In this document: positions 1-9,697 of the stretch, piece by piece | Layout of the letters: every line of letters begins with the position of its first letter | Numbering within the stretch: the stretch's first letter is position 1 | NCBI RefSeq assembly: GCF_005144415.1 | Contig: NZ_SWJE01000016.1 | Location: 62,001-126,000, forward strand | Length of the DNA: 64,000 bases | Origin: Trinickia terrae | Lineage (GTDB): Bacteria; Pseudomonadota; Gammaproteobacteria; Burkholderiales; Burkholderiaceae | Direction: 5' to 3' | Notes under the pieces: model-generated | The model's input: the letters and a program-made list of their open reading frames with translations, nothing else | Databases searched by the model: none | What the model was told of the DNA's origin: nothing | Translations under genes and position numbers: made by a program

Positions 1-54
1 ACGGGACAGCCGAGCCGGCGCATCGAATGGCGTCCCGATCTGATCGTCGCGTAA
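1..54 (+). CDS. tilS: C-terminal end of probable tRNA(Ile)-lysidine synthase (partial)
   Basis: The window opens inside a reading frame that gives 17 residues ending ...RRIEWRPDLIVA before TAA. The assignment is contextual: in Burkholderia-type genomes tilS lies directly upstream of the aspartokinase gene on the same strand. TilS would modify the CAU anticodon of tRNA-Ile2. So little is present that no domain can be checked; the tail could belong to another protein. Confidence 0.45.
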   Translation, partial: TGQPSRRIEWRPDLIVA

Positions 55-442
55 TGGAGGCGGCGGCCCGGTACGCCGCTGGCGCGTGCCGATCTTTTGC
101 GCCACAAGCTCCCGCCGTAAGCTCCTTGCGGCGCTTTCCGTCAAAGCCTGCCTCGCTCCGGCTTGTCTTTTCGGCGTCTATCGAGTACGCTCAATCGTTT
201 GCTCAATCCGCTTTTGTTTCCGCTTGGCGCATTGTTTTGGCGTTTTTTGCGCCCTTTTGCGGTTTCTTGCGTCCATTTAACGAGCAAACCCGCGCATGCC
301 GGCAGGCAACGCGTGCATGCTTCGCCGCCACCCATCGTCGTCGTCCTAAGCTCATAAGGCGTGTGACCGAACGGCAGTCTTGCGGTCCGCTGAGCGCATT
401 CAGGTCAGTCAAGCGCGGTTACTCTTTCAGTTCAGAACGACA
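55..442. other. Intergenic region upstream of lysC, no gene seen
   Basis: About 390 bases lie between the truncated upstream gene and the lysC start. The open frames here are short and have no recognisable motif. I see no lysine-riboswitch-like structure and no clear sigma-70 promoter; a pyrimidine-rich stretch occupies roughly 160-280. It presumably carries the lysC promoter or leader. Confidence 0.5.
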
Positions 443-1693
443 ATGGCACTCATCGTACATAAATACGGCGGCACCTCGATGGGCTCGGTCGAGCGCATCA
501 AGAACGTCGCCAAGCGCGTCGCGAAATGGCACCAGGCCGGCCACCAGTTGGTCGTCGTGCCGTCGGCGATGTCCGGCGAAACCAACCGGCTCCTCGGCCT
601 CGCCAAAGAGATAACGAGCCAGCCGAGCCCGCGCGAACTCGACATGATTGCGTCCACCGGCGAGCAGGTGAGCGTCGGTCTCTTGTCGATCGCATTGCAG
701 GAGTTCGGCGTCGAAGCCGTCAGCTACGCCGGCTGGCAGGTCCCGATCAAGACCGACAGCTCCTTCACGAAAGCCCGCATCCACGCGATCGACGACGAGC
801 GCGTGATGCGCGACCTCAGCGAAGGCAAAGTGGTCGTCATCACGGGCTTCCAGGGCGTCGATCCCGAAGGCCACATCACGACGCTCGGCCGCGGCGGTTC
901 CGACACCTCGGCGGTCGCGGTCGCGGCCGCGCTGAAAGCTGAAGAATGCCTGATCTATACAGACGTCGACGGCGTCTATACGACCGATCCGCGCGTCGTG
1001 GACAGCGCCCGCCGGCTCGATCGCGTGACGTTCGAAGAAATGCTGGAGATGGCGAGCCTGGGTTCGAAGGTCTTGCAGATCCGCTCGGTGGAGTTCGCCG
1101 GCAAATATCAGGTGAAGACGCGCGTGCTGTCGAGCCTGACAGATCCGCAGATCCCGCTCGAAGAGGAAATGAAGTCGGGCACCCTGATTACTTTTGAAGA
1201 AGACGAGACCATGGAAAAAGCAGTCATCTCGGGCATCGCGTTCCAGCGCGACGAAGCCCGCATCGCGGTGATGGGCGTGCCCGACAAGCCGGGCATCGCG
1301 TATCAGATTCTCGGCCCGGTGGCGGACGCGAACATCGACGTCGACATGATCATCCAGAACCAGAGCGTGCAAGGCAAAACCGACTTCACGTTCACGGTCG
1401 GCCGTGGCGACTATCAGCGCGCGATGGACATCCTCGTCAACCAGGTAAAGGGCCACGTCAGCGCGGAGCAGGTGCTGGGCGATCCGAAGGTGTCGAAGGT
1501 GTCGGTGGTGGGCGTGGGCATGCGTTCGCACGTCGGCATCGCGAGCAAGATGTTCCGTACGCTGTCGGAAGAGGGCATCAACATCCAGATGATCTCGACC
1601 TCCGAAATCAAGATCTCGGTGCTGATCGACGAGAAGTACATGGAGCTCGCCGTGCGCGCGCTGCATAAGGCGTTTGAACTCGATCAGGCGTAA
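443..1693 (+). CDS. lysC: Aspartate kinase
   Basis: Phosphorylates aspartate with ATP to give 4-phospho-L-aspartate, the first committed step to lysine/diaminopimelate, threonine and methionine. The 416-residue product has the amino-acid kinase motif VHKYGGTS at residues 5-12, an LGRGGSDTSA motif, and two C-terminal ACT domains (from about residue 265) that in the family bind lysine or threonine for feedback control. I placed the start at ATG 443, which puts KYGG at the usual position; an upstream in-frame ATG at 380 would add 21 unrelated residues. Length fits the monofunctional LysC class. The succinylase-branch genes dapC/dapD/dapE lie elsewhere in the window near 45-48 kb. An internal ATG at 1211 could start a separate beta-type subunit (see findings). 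Confidence 0.97.
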   Translation: MALIVHKYGGTSMGSVERIKNVAKRVAKWHQAGHQLVVVPSAMSGETNRLLGLAKEITSQPSPRELDMIASTGEQVSVGLLSIALQEFGVEAVSYAGWQVPIKTDSSFTKARIHAIDDERVMRDLSEGKVVVITGFQGVDPEGHITTLGRGGSDTSAVAVAAALKAEECLIYTDVDGVYTTDPRVVDSARRLDRVTFEEMLEMASLGSKVLQIRSVEFAGKYQVKTRVLSSLTDPQIPLEEEMKSGTLITFEEDETMEKAVISGIAFQRDEARIAVMGVPDKPGIAYQILGPVADANIDVDMIIQNQSVQGKTDFTFTVGRGDYQRAMDILVNQVKGHVSAEQVLGDPKVSKVSVVGVGMRSHVGIASKMFRTLSEEGINIQMISTSEIKISVLIDEKYMELAVRALHKAFELDQA

Positions 1694-1784
1694 TGGAAAT
1701 GAGGTAGGCGGTGGTGTGAGCACGGTGCGCGCAATACATCGCGCAGCGAATGGGCAAACCTGGCGAGAAAATTGCGTCATACGT

Positions 1785-1813
1785 TTGACCTTCGGCCGCG
1801 AACCCGCTATTAT
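1785..1813 (+). promoter_or_regulatory. Sigma-70 promoter for tRNA-Ser
   Basis: TTGACC (1785-1790), a 17-base spacer and TATTAT (1808-1813) form a near-consensus promoter about 50 bases upstream of the tRNA-Ser gene. Confidence 0.75.
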
Positions 1814-1855
1814 CTTGGCTTCGTCGCGCTGACTCCCTGCGCGAGCGAAGGTTTG

Positions 1856-1949
1856 GGAGACGTGGCCGAGAGGTCGAAGGCACTCCCCTGCTAAGGGAGC
1901 ATCTGGGCCAAAACCTGGATCGAGGGTTCGAATCCCTCCGTCTCCGCCA
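1856..1949 (+). tRNA. tRNA-Ser(GCT)
   Basis: Serine tRNA decoding AGC/AGU. The acceptor stem GGAGACG pairs with CGTCTCC, followed by discriminator G and an encoded CCA (1947-1949). The anticodon stem CTCCC/GGGAG encloses loop CTGCTAA with anticodon GCT at 1890-1892. A long variable arm typical of class II tRNAs and a T-arm with GGTTCGAATCC are visible. It has its own promoter upstream and a terminator immediately downstream, so it is a single-gene transcription unit after lysC. Confidence 0.97.
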
Positions 1950-1962
1950 GCAATGGTGGCGA

Positions 1963-2002
1963 AACCCCGTAGAGTTGCGGCTCTACGGGGTTTTGTTTTT
2001 TT
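1963..2002 (+). terminator. Rho-independent terminator of tRNA-Ser
   Basis: A perfect 12-bp stem (AACCCCGTAGAG with CTCTACGGGGTT) around a 6-base loop is followed by a long T-rich run. It lies 13 bases after the tRNA CCA end. Confidence 0.93.
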
Positions 2003-2208
2003 GCGGGTCTTTTGCTGTGCATTCCGCAGATCGAGTTGCGACGATTTGCCGCTTTCTTCATTCTCATTCGATTTTAATTGGGATCGCTAATCAAGCCCTT
2101 CCTGGATAAAAGAATTAGAAAGGCACCCTCAAGGGCTGCATTGGCAAGCCGATATTCGCGTATAGATTGTTTGCGCGCGGGTGCGTCTGTGCTGGATCAC
2201 CCATTCAT

Positions 2209-2301
2209 GTAACGAAACGTAACGTCCGTTGGTCGTGGGCGATCTTGTGCATCAGTCGTTACAAGTTTGAAATACGCCGGACGGGATCCGTGCGCTATAT
2301 T
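2209..2301 (+). promoter_or_regulatory. Putative promoter with paired GTAACG boxes
   Basis: Two direct GTAACG boxes start at 2209 and 2219, one helical turn apart, with an inverted copy (CGTTAC) at about 2258. A TATATT -10-like hexamer lies at 2296-2301, about 40 bases before the start of the secreted His-rich protein. Direct repeats with 10-bp spacing are typical of OmpR-type response-regulator sites; no matching -35 at standard spacing was found, which would fit an activator-dependent promoter. The regulator is inferred, not seen. Confidence 0.4.
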
Positions 2302-2340
2302 GCGCCCAGCAACACCACATTTCGCACAAAAGGTGAGTCC

Positions 2341-2697
2341 ATGAAATCCGCACGCATTCTTTCACTGCTCGTCGGGGGGCTGGCAATTGGCGTTTCGAGC
2401 GCCGCCATGGCGCATGTGGACGTCGGTATCAATATCGGCATCCCGGCGCCGGTGTACGTCGCCCCCGCACCGGTCTATGCGCCGCCGCCTCCGCCGCCCG
2501 TCGTCTATCAGCCAGCGCCTGTGTATGTCGCGCCGGCGATCGTGATCGGCTGGCACGGTGACCGCTACTGGGACGGTCGCCGCTACTGGGGCCGGGATGA
2601 CTGGTATCGCCACCATGGCGGTCCGGACCACGGCTGGCATGGTGATGAGGGCTGGCATGGTGAGCATCGGGGCTGGCACCACGACCACGACGACTGA
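2341..2697 (+). CDS. Small secreted Pro/Tyr-rich, His-rich protein of unknown function
   Basis: A 118-residue protein with a clear signal peptide (MKSARILSLLVGG..., probable cleavage after AMA near residue 23). The mature part has a Val/Ala/Pro/Tyr-rich low-complexity segment of PVYVAPAP type, then a tail rich in Trp, His, Asp and Gly with repeated GWHGD-like units. The start at ATG 2341 is supported by AAAGGTGAG just upstream; the longer upstream frame has no coding character. The His/Asp tail suggests metal binding or an envelope/periplasmic role, but this is inference. Similar short proline-rich secreted proteins are common in Burkholderiaceae. It is flanked by terminators, so it is its own transcription unit. 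Confidence 0.75.
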   Translation: MKSARILSLLVGGLAIGVSSAAMAHVDVGINIGIPAPVYVAPAPVYAPPPPPPVVYQPAPVYVAPAIVIGWHGDRYWDGRRYWGRDDWYRHHGGPDHGWHGDEGWHGEHRGWHHDHDD

Positions 2698-2740
2698 CGC
2701 ACTGCCGGTGACGTCTGCGTGATGCAGCGTGAGATAAAAG

Positions 2741-2767
2741 AAACCGCCCGTAAGGGCGGTTTCTTTA
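2741..2767. terminator. Bidirectional terminator between the His-rich gene and fabI
   Basis: The stem AACCGCCC / GGGCGGTT with a short loop is followed by TTCTTT on the plus strand and preceded by AAAAGAAA, so it can work for both convergent genes. Confidence 0.88.
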
Positions 2768-2824
2768 TGGGGGGCATGGCGACCGCTTCAAGCGCTGCTC
2801 GCCATTTAGCGCATATTGGCCGGC

Positions 2825-3616
2825 TTACTCGCTGGCGGCCGCCATCCCGCCGACCACCGCGCTAAAGCCGCTGTCGACGTGCATGATCTCAGCCGTCATG
2901 CCGCTCGCCAGGTCGGACAGCAGGAACGCGCCCGCATTGCCGACTTGCTCGATCGTGACGTTGCGCTTGAGCGGCGCGTTTTCTTCGACGAAGTCGAGGA
3001 TCTTGCCGAAGCCTTTGATGCCGCTCGCAGCGAGCGTCTTGATCGGGCCGGCGGAGATGGCGTTCACGCGAATGCCTTTCTTGCCGAGCGAGACGGCGAG
3101 GTAGCGCACGCTTGCTTCGAGTGCAGCCTTGGCCACGCCCATCGTGTTGTAGTTCGGAATCGCCTTTTCCGCGCCTAGGTAGGAGAGGGTGAGCAAGGAG
3201 GCGTTTTCCGACAGCATCGGCAGCGCGGCTTTCGCGAGCGCGGGGAAGCTGTACGCGGAAATGTCGTGGGCGATGCGGAAATTTTCGCGCGTCATGCCGT
3301 CGAGGAAATCGCCCGCGATCGCCTCGCGCGGCGCGAAGCCGATGGAGTGGACGAGGCCGTCGAGGCTAGGCCAATGTTCCTTGAGCGATGCGAAGACGCC
3401 TTCGATCTGCGCATCGTCGGCGACGTCGCACGGAAAGACGAGGTTGCTGCCGAATTCGGCGGCGAATTCGGTGATGCGATCCTTGAAGCGTTCGCCGACG
3501 TACGTAAACGCCAATTCGGCGCCTTCGCGTTTGCAGGCCTGCGCGATGCCGTAAGCAATCGAGCGGTTCGACAGCAGTCCTGTCAGCAAAATGCGTTTAC
3601 CAGCGAGAAAGCCCAT
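2825..3616 (-). CDS. fabI: Enoyl-[acyl-carrier-protein] reductase (NADH)
   Basis: Reduces trans-2-enoyl-ACP in the last step of each fatty-acid elongation cycle. The 263-residue product is a short-chain dehydrogenase of FabI type: the N-terminal nucleotide-binding segment [18 protein letters not shown], then [19 protein letters not shown] with Tyr146, Tyr156 and Lys163 at exactly the Escherichia coli FabI catalytic positions. The start at 3616 has AGGAG upstream on the minus strand (AGGAGAATTC then ATG); the much longer open frame running to 4477 is a shadow of yejA. It is divergent from yejA. FabI is the triclosan/isoniazid-class target, and nothing in the motif region looks altered. Confidence 0.97.
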   Translation of the reverse strand: MGFLAGKRILLTGLLSNRSIAYGIAQACKREGAELAFTYVGERFKDRITEFAAEFGSNLVFPCDVADDAQIEGVFASLKEHWPSLDGLVHSIGFAPREAIAGDFLDGMTRENFRIAHDISAYSFPALAKAALPMLSENASLLTLSYLGAEKAIPNYNTMGVAKAALEASVRYLAVSLGKKGIRVNAISAGPIKTLAASGIKGFGKILDFVEENAPLKRNVTIEQVGNAGAFLLSDLASGMTAEIMHVDSGFSAVVGGMAAASE

Positions 3617-3736
3617 GAATTCTCCTAATGAAGTCGGCGTGCCGTGCCGCTGCGCAAATGTGCGCGCTGCCGGCCGGTGCGGGATTTTGGTTAGAATTCT
3701 CTCACATTGCAAACACCAACTGACCAATAAGCCAAT

Positions 3737-5680
3737 ATGACGATCGGCTCGCGCTGGGCCTCTCCACGTCGCGCGCATCGGCGCGCTTCCACTTGCACGC
3801 GCTTGCGCGACCGTCTTTCGCTTCGTACGCACGCGCTCGTTGCACGCGTTTTGATCGCTGTTTGTACGTCGCTGGGGCTCTTCGCACCACATGCCGCATA
3901 TGCGGTCTACGCGATCGCCCAATACGGCGAGCCGAAGTATCCGCCGGACTTCAAGCACTTCGACTACGTGAACCCCGATGCGCCCAAGGGCGGCACGCTG
4001 GTGCTCGCGAACCCGGATCGGCTTACGAGCTTCGATAAATTCAATCCGTTCACGATGCGAGGCAACCCGGCGCCCGGCATCGGCATGCTGTTCGAGAGCC
4101 TGACCACGGGCAGTTCGGACGAGGTGGCGTCGGCCTATGGCCTGCTCGCCGACGACATCGGCATCGCGCAGGATCGCTTGTCGGTTACGTTTCATATCAA
4201 TCCGCGCGCGCATTTCTCGAACGGCGACCCGGTAACGGCCGATGACGTCAAGTATTCGTTCGATACGCTGACGAGCAAGCTGGCGGCGCCGCAGTTCGCG
4301 GCCTTCTTTGCCGACATCAAGCGCGCTGTCGTTGTCGATCCGGCGACGGTCCGCTTCGAGTTCCGCCAGCCCAACCGCGAGTTGCCGCTGCTCGCGGGCA
4401 GCATGCCGGTGTTTTCTCACAAGTGGGGCATGAAGCCGGACGGCAGCCGCATTCCGTTCGATCAGCTCGCGTTTCAAAAGCCGATCGGGAGTGGTCCGTA
4501 CCTGGTCGAGAGCTACTCCGGCGCGCGGACGATCACCTATCGGCGCGATCCTTCTTATTGGGGCGCGGCGCTGCCGGTGCGCGTCGGCACCAATAATTTC
4601 GAGCGCATCACCTACAAGCTGTACTCGGACAACACCGCGCGGCTAGAGGCGTTCAAGGCGGGCGAGTACGACGCGCTCGTCGAATACATCGCGCGCAACT
4701 GGGTGCGGCGCGACGTCGGCAAGCGCTTCGACAACGGCGAGCTGATCAAGCGCGAATTCCGGCAGCACAACGGCGCAGGAATGCAGGGCTTCTTCATGAA
4801 CCTGCGCCGGCCGCTTTTCCAGGACGTGCGCGTGCGCGAGGCGCTCGATCTTGCGTTCGACTTCCAATGGCTGAACCGGCAACTGTTCTTTGGCGGCTAT
4901 ACGCGTCTTAACAGCTACTTCGCCGATAGCGACATGCAGGCGAGGGGCATGCCGAGCGCGGGAGAACTGGCGCTGCTCAATCCGTTGCGCGCACAACTGG
5001 ATTCCGCCGTGTTTGGCCCGATGGCCGTCCAGCCTGATACGGACCCGCCCAATTCGTTGCGGGCGAATCTGCTGAAGGCCCGCGCTCTGCTGGCGGAGGC
5101 TGGGTGGACCTATCGCGACGGCGCGTTGCGCAACGCGAAGGATCAGCCGTTCACGTTCGAAATTCTCGACGACAGCGGCTCCGCAGGTGGGATGGAGCCC
5201 GTCGTGACGGCTTACATACGCAACCTTGGCAAGCTTGGCATCACGGCGACATTCCGCACCGTCGATTTCGCACTGATCCAGAAGCGCTATGAAGCCTTCG
5301 ACTACGACATGACAACAATCCGTTGGCCGGGCTCGCCCGTGCCTGGACAGGAGCAGGTCAGCCGTTTCAGCAGCAAGACGGCGGACGAGCAGGGCTCGGA
5401 CAACATGTTCGGCCTCAAGTCGCCCGCGGTCGACGAGCTTTTATCGGAGCTGGTCCACGCGCAGACGCGCGAACAACTGACCGACGCGGCGCGCGCGCTC
5501 GACCGTGTGCTGACGCGTGGCTACTACGTGGTGCCGCATTGGTACAGCGCGACGCACCGGATTGCGTACAAGCGCGAACTTGCTTATCCGAAGACGTTGC
5601 CGCTGTACTATGAGGCGAACGACTGGATCGTGTCGGAGTGGTGGTTCACGCAGCCTTCGCCGGCGCAGCCGGTGAACTGA
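3737..5680 (+). CDS. yejA: Periplasmic peptide-binding protein of a YejABEF-type ABC importer
   Basis: Solute-binding component of an oligopeptide importer; family 5 extracellular solute-binding protein, 647 residues. It has an unusually long basic N-region before a hydrophobic core and an AYA cleavage site near residue 56. The mature start [20 protein letters not shown] and the [13 protein letters not shown] motif are characteristic of the YejA subgroup. It opens the operon yejA-yejB-yejE-yejF. In other proteobacteria Yej transporters carry antimicrobial peptides or muropeptides; the substrate here is not determined. An internal start could shorten the N-region, but the signal peptide would remain. 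Confidence 0.93.
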   Translation: MTIGSRWASPRRAHRRASTCTRLRDRLSLRTHALVARVLIAVCTSLGLFAPHAAYAVYAIAQYGEPKYPPDFKHFDYVNPDAPKGGTLVLANPDRLTSFDKFNPFTMRGNPAPGIGMLFESLTTGSSDEVASAYGLLADDIGIAQDRLSVTFHINPRAHFSNGDPVTADDVKYSFDTLTSKLAAPQFAAFFADIKRAVVVDPATVRFEFRQPNRELPLLAGSMPVFSHKWGMKPDGSRIPFDQLAFQKPIGSGPYLVESYSGARTITYRRDPSYWGAALPVRVGTNNFERITYKLYSDNTARLEAFKAGEYDALVEYIARNWVRRDVGKRFDNGELIKREFRQHNGAGMQGFFMNLRRPLFQDVRVREALDLAFDFQWLNRQLFFGGYTRLNSYFADSDMQARGMPSAGELALLNPLRAQLDSAVFGPMAVQPDTDPPNSLRANLLKARALLAEAGWTYRDGALRNAKDQPFTFEILDDSGSAGGMEPVVTAYIRNLGKLGITATFRTVDFALIQKRYEAFDYDMTTIRWPGSPVPGQEQVSRFSSKTADEQGSDNMFGLKSPAVDELLSELVHAQTREQLTDAARALDRVLTRGYYVVPHWYSATHRIAYKRELAYPKTLPLYYEANDWIVSEWWFTQPSPAQPVN

Positions 5681-5746
5681 CTCCGGCGCGCTTGCCGCGA
5701 CTTCCAGTCCTGCTTAACGGTTTTGCTCGCTCACGGGTGACGGTCT

Positions 5747-6787
5747 ATGTGGAGCTACATTCTCAAACGCGTGCTGCTGATGATCCCGACGCTGCTCGGC
5801 GTGTTGACCATCACGTTCGCCGTGATCCAGTTCGTGCCGGGCGGGCCCGTTGAGCAGGCAGCGTATGAGCTGAAGAAGGGGCAGGCGGAAGGGCACGCGC
5901 CTTTCGGGCTGCGTGCGCACACGGGCGTCGACGCGCAGCAGATCGCGCAATTGAAGGCGCTCTACGGCTTCGACAAACCCCCGCTCGAACGCTATTGGCT
6001 GATGCTCTCGCGCTTCGCGCGCTTCGATCTCGGACAAAGCTATTTCCGTCACCAGAGCGTGTGGTCGCTGATCGTGTCGAAGCTGCCGGTTTCGATCAGC
6101 ATCGGCCTATGGACATTCTTTCTCACCTACCTGATATCCGTCCCGCTCGGCATTGCCAAGGCCGTGCGCAACGGCTCGCCGTTCGATATCTCGTCGAGCG
6201 TCGTCGTGCTCGTCGGCTACGCGATTCCCGGTTTCGTGCTCGGCGTGCTGCTGCTCGTGCTGTTCGGCGGCGGGTCGTTCCTGCAGCTCTTTCCGCTGCG
6301 CGGCCTCACGTCCGACAACTTCGCGCAGCTGAGCCTCGCCGGCAAGATCGTCGATTATCTGTGGCACATCACGCTGCCGATCACGGCGTCGGTGGTCGGC
6401 AGCTTCGCGGTCGTCACGATGCTGACGAAGAACGCGTTTCTCGACGAGATCCACAAGCAATACGTGCTGACCGCGCGCGCGAAGGGCCTCTCCGAGCGCC
6501 GCGTGCTCTGGAAGCATGTGTTTCGCAATGCGATGCTGCCGCTGATCGTCGGTTTCCCGGCTGCGTTCATCGGCGCGTTCTTCACCGGGAGCCTGCTGAT
6601 CGAAACGCTTTTCTCGCTCGACGGCCTCGGCTTGCTGTCGTATGAATCCGTCGTGCGGCGCGACTATCCGGTCGTACTCGGCACGCTCTATCTCTTCACG
6701 CTGATCGGGCTCGCGACGAAGCTCATCTCCGATCTCTGCTACGTCTGGGTCGATCCGCGCATTCAATTCGAACAACTGGAGCGCTGA
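5747..6787 (+). CDS. yejB: Peptide ABC transporter permease (YejB type)
   Basis: First inner-membrane permease of the Yej importer, 346 residues, six predicted membrane segments in the DppB/OppB family layout. It begins with MWSYILKRVLLMIPTLLGVL and carries the permease coupling loop near ARAKGLSERRVLWKHVFRNA (the EAA motif that contacts the ATPase). It follows yejA by 66 bases and precedes yejE by about 30, consistent with one transcript. Confidence 0.95.
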   Translation: MWSYILKRVLLMIPTLLGVLTITFAVIQFVPGGPVEQAAYELKKGQAEGHAPFGLRAHTGVDAQQIAQLKALYGFDKPPLERYWLMLSRFARFDLGQSYFRHQSVWSLIVSKLPVSISIGLWTFFLTYLISVPLGIAKAVRNGSPFDISSSVVVLVGYAIPGFVLGVLLLVLFGGGSFLQLFPLRGLTSDNFAQLSLAGKIVDYLWHITLPITASVVGSFAVVTMLTKNAFLDEIHKQYVLTARAKGLSERRVLWKHVFRNAMLPLIVGFPAAFIGAFFTGSLLIETLFSLDGLGLLSYESVVRRDYPVVLGTLYLFTLIGLATKLISDLCYVWVDPRIQFEQLER

Positions 6788-6819
6788 AATGAAGCCGCTC
6801 CCGACACCCGCCTACTGAC

Positions 6820-7932
6820 ATGAGCCGAGTCCGTCCCCGCAACGATAGCGACGCGCAAGTCCGCACCGAGCCCGCGCGCGCGTTCGTCTCGCCGTCGCCG
6901 GCGCGCCGTGTGTGGCTGCGCTTCAAGCAGCAGCGTCTCGGCTACTGGAGCCTCATCGTCTTCGCCGTCGCGTTCCTTGCGAGCCTGGCGGGCCCGCTGT
7001 GGTCGAACGACAAGCCGCTCGTCGTGCGCTACGGCGGGCATCTGTATTTTCCGATCGTGAAGACCTATGCGGAGACGGCCTTCGGCGGCGACTTCCCGAC
7101 GCCCGCCGACTACCTCGATCCCTATGTCCGCCATCGGCTCGATGCACCCGGCAGCTTCGCGATCTATCCGCCGAACCACTACTACTACGACACGCTCAAC
7201 TACTTCTCGAACCAGCCGAACCCGGCGCCGCCATCGCGCGAGAACTGGCTCGGCACCGACGCGCAGGGGCGCGACCTGTTCGCGCGTCTTCTCTACGGCT
7301 TTCGCGTGTCGGTCGAATTCGGTCTCGTGCTGACCTTCATCGGCACCGTCATCGGCATTCTCGCGGGCGCCGTGCAGGGATACTTCGGCGGCCGCATCGA
7401 CATCACCGGACAGCGGCTCATCGAAATCTGGAGCTCGCTGCCCGAGCTCTATCTGCTGATCATCTTTGCTTCGATCTTCGAGCCGAGCTTTTTGCTCTTG
7501 ATCGTGCTGCTTTCGCTGTTCGGCTGGATCGGCTTGTCGGACTACGTGCGCGCCGAGTTCCTGCGCAACCGCACGCAGGACTACGTGCGCGCGGCGCGCG
7601 CGATGGGGCTGTCGAACTGGCAGATCATCTGGCGTCACGTGCTGCCCAACAGTCTCACGCCCGTCATCACGTTCTTGCCGTTTCGCATGAGCGGTTCGAT
7701 TCTTGCACTGACGAGCCTCGACTTCCTCGGCCTCGGCGTGCCGCCGCCGACACCGAGCCTTGGCGAATTGCTCGCCCAAGGCAAGGCGAATCTCGATGCC
7801 TGGTGGATCTCGCTGTCGACGTTCGGTGTGCTCGTGGCGACGCTGCTGTTGCTGACGTTCATGGGCGACGCGTTGCGCAACGCCCTCGATACACGGATCG
7901 CCGATGCGATGCGCGCCGGAGGCAACCAATGA
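6820..7932 (+). CDS. yejE: Peptide ABC transporter permease (YejE type)
   Basis: Second permease, 370 residues. After a basic cytoplasmic N-terminus and the first membrane segment there is a large periplasmic insert (YGGHLYFPIVKTYAETAFGG onward) typical of YejE and absent from short OppC proteins. The usual core follows, beginning near NWLGTDAQGRDLFARLLYG, with the EAA-type loop ARAMGLSNWQIIWRHVLPNS. The stop overlaps the yejF start as ATGA, indicating translational coupling. Confidence 0.95.
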   Translation: MSRVRPRNDSDAQVRTEPARAFVSPSPARRVWLRFKQQRLGYWSLIVFAVAFLASLAGPLWSNDKPLVVRYGGHLYFPIVKTYAETAFGGDFPTPADYLDPYVRHRLDAPGSFAIYPPNHYYYDTLNYFSNQPNPAPPSRENWLGTDAQGRDLFARLLYGFRVSVEFGLVLTFIGTVIGILAGAVQGYFGGRIDITGQRLIEIWSSLPELYLLIIFASIFEPSFLLLIVLLSLFGWIGLSDYVRAEFLRNRTQDYVRAARAMGLSNWQIIWRHVLPNSLTPVITFLPFRMSGSILALTSLDFLGLGVPPPTPSLGELLAQGKANLDAWWISLSTFGVLVATLLLLTFMGDALRNALDTRIADAMRAGGNQ

Positions 7933-9572
7933 GCACGCCGATGACGCCGAATATGAATTCGCGCGACGCGGCCGCGGGCGAGCCGCTGCTGTCGCTTGAG
8001 CGCCTGCGGGTGAGCTTTGGCGAGACGCTCGCCGTCAACGATGTCACGCTCGCGATCGGTCGCGGCGAGCGTGTCGCGTTGGTCGGCGAATCGGGCTCGG
8101 GCAAGAGCGTGACCGCGCTCGCGATCCTGCGCCTGTTGCGCGATGCCGAAGTGAGCGGCTCGATCCGCTTTGCGGGCGAAGACCTCGCGCAAAAGAGCGA
8201 GCGCGAGATGCGCGGCCTGCGCGGCTCGGATATCGCGATGATCTTCCAGGAGCCGATGACGGCGCTCAACCCGCTCTACACGATCGGCGATCAGATCGCG
8301 GAGACGATCGAGCTGCACGACGGCCTGCCGCCGCTCGAGGCGAAGAAGCGAGCGGTCGAGCTGCTCGCGCGCACCGGCATCGCCGAACCGGGCAAGCGCG
8401 TGAACAGCTACGCGCACCAGCTGTCGGGCGGCCAGCGGCAGCGCGCGATGATCGCGATGGCGCTCGCGTGCCGGCCGCGCCTGTTGCTCGCCGACGAGCC
8501 CACGACCGCACTCGATGTCACGATCCGCGCGCAGATCGTCGACCTGCTGCTGGAACTGCAGCGCGACGAGGCGCAAAAGCGCGGCATGGCCGTGCTGCTG
8601 ATCACGCACGACCTGAACCTCGTGCGCCACTTCGCGCAGCGCGTGGCGGTAATGGAGCAGGGCGTGCTGGTCGAGAGCGGTCCTGTCGATCAGATATTCG
8701 CCGCGCCTCAGCATCCGTATACGCAGCGGCTTCTGAACAGCCGGCCGCAGCGGGCCGTCGAGCCGGTGCTGCCGATCGCGCCCGTCCTGCTCGAGGCGCG
8801 CGACGTTTCCGTCGCGTTTCGCACCAAGCTGCCAGGTTTTGCCGGATGGTTCCGCTCCGGGCGCTTCTCTGCGGTAGCGAACGCGAACGTGACAGTGCGG
8901 CAAGGGGAGACGCTCGGCATCGTCGGCGAGTCGGGCTCGGGCAAGTCGACGCTGGCAATGGCGCTGTTGGGATTGCAGCGGACCTCGGCAGGCGGGGTCG
9001 AGTTCCAGGGGCGGCCGCTCGCGAGTTATCGCGGACACGAGCAGACGGTGCTGCGCTCGAACATGCAGGTCGTATTTCAGGATCCGTTCAGTTCGCTCTC
9101 GCCGCGGCAGACCATCGAGCGGATCGTCGGCGAGGGATTGGCGCTGCACCGTCCGCAACTCGACGCCGCGGCGCGGCGCGAAAAAGTCATCGCGGTGTTG
9201 AGGGAAGTGGGGCTCGATCGTACGGCGCTGACCCGCTATCCGCACGAATTTTCGGGCGGGCAGCGTCAACGGATCGCGATTGCGCGGGCGCTCGTGCTCG
9301 AGCCGCGCATCCTGATTCTCGACGAGCCGACGAGCGCGCTCGACGTATCGATCCAGCAGCAGGTCTTGAAATTACTCGCGAATCTGCAGAACAAATACAA
9401 CCTCGGTTTCGTATTTATCAGCCACGACCTCGAGGTGATTGGCGCGATGGCCCATCGCGTCATGGTGATGCAGGATGGAATGATCGTCGAAACGGGGGAT
9501 ATCGCAAAAATCTTCTCCGAGCCGACTCATCCTTACACTCGAAAGCTACTGAAGGCGGCATTGCAAGCGTGA
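7929..9572 (+). CDS. yejF: Peptide ABC transporter, duplicated ATP-binding protein (YejF type)
   Basis: Energises the importer. A single 547-residue chain holds two nucleotide-binding domains: Walker A GESGSGKS near residues 53-60 and 333-340, signatures LSGGQRQR and FSGGQRQR, and Walker B LLLADEP and LILDEP, each followed by an H-loop histidine (ITHD, ISHD). The ATG at 7929 overlaps the yejE stop; the open frame extends far upstream only as a shadow of yejE. The fused double ATPase is the rule for YejF, in place of separate OppD/OppF. Confidence 0.96.
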   Translation: MSTPMTPNMNSRDAAAGEPLLSLERLRVSFGETLAVNDVTLAIGRGERVALVGESGSGKSVTALAILRLLRDAEVSGSIRFAGEDLAQKSEREMRGLRGSDIAMIFQEPMTALNPLYTIGDQIAETIELHDGLPPLEAKKRAVELLARTGIAEPGKRVNSYAHQLSGGQRQRAMIAMALACRPRLLLADEPTTALDVTIRAQIVDLLLELQRDEAQKRGMAVLLITHDLNLVRHFAQRVAVMEQGVLVESGPVDQIFAAPQHPYTQRLLNSRPQRAVEPVLPIAPVLLEARDVSVAFRTKLPGFAGWFRSGRFSAVANANVTVRQGETLGIVGESGSGKSTLAMALLGLQRTSAGGVEFQGRPLASYRGHEQTVLRSNMQVVFQDPFSSLSPRQTIERIVGEGLALHRPQLDAAARREKVIAVLREVGLDRTALTRYPHEFSGGQRQRIAIARALVLEPRILILDEPTSALDVSIQQQVLKLLANLQNKYNLGFVFISHDLEVIGAMAHRVMVMQDGMIVETGDIAKIFSEPTHPYTRKLLKAALQA

Positions 9573-9618
9573 TTTCTCCCAATGAGGGGGGTATCTCAAT
9601 TGTATTTTTTAATTTGTT

Positions 9619-9647
9619 TTGACATTTCTATACTTACTGGCTAGTAT
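9619..9647 (+). promoter_or_regulatory. Strong sigma-70 promoter for the NlpC/P60 gene
   Basis: A perfect TTGACA -35 (9619-9624), 17-base spacer and TAGTAT -10 (9642-9647) lie in a locally AT-rich stretch about 50 bases before the next start codon. Confidence 0.8.
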
Positions 9648-9697
9648 CGTCCAAACTTTTCGCAATCCACTGATTCTTAAGCAAAATCTACCGACCA

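Noticed and set aside
55-442. Lysine riboswitch upstream of lysC
   Set aside because: No L-box-like conserved core or terminator was seen, and betaproteobacterial lysC genes are generally controlled through the ACT domains.
419-1780. 453-residue open frame opposite lysC
   Set aside because: The low-complexity Arg/His/Asp-rich translation is typical of antisense frames in GC-rich genes; lysC is intact on the plus strand.
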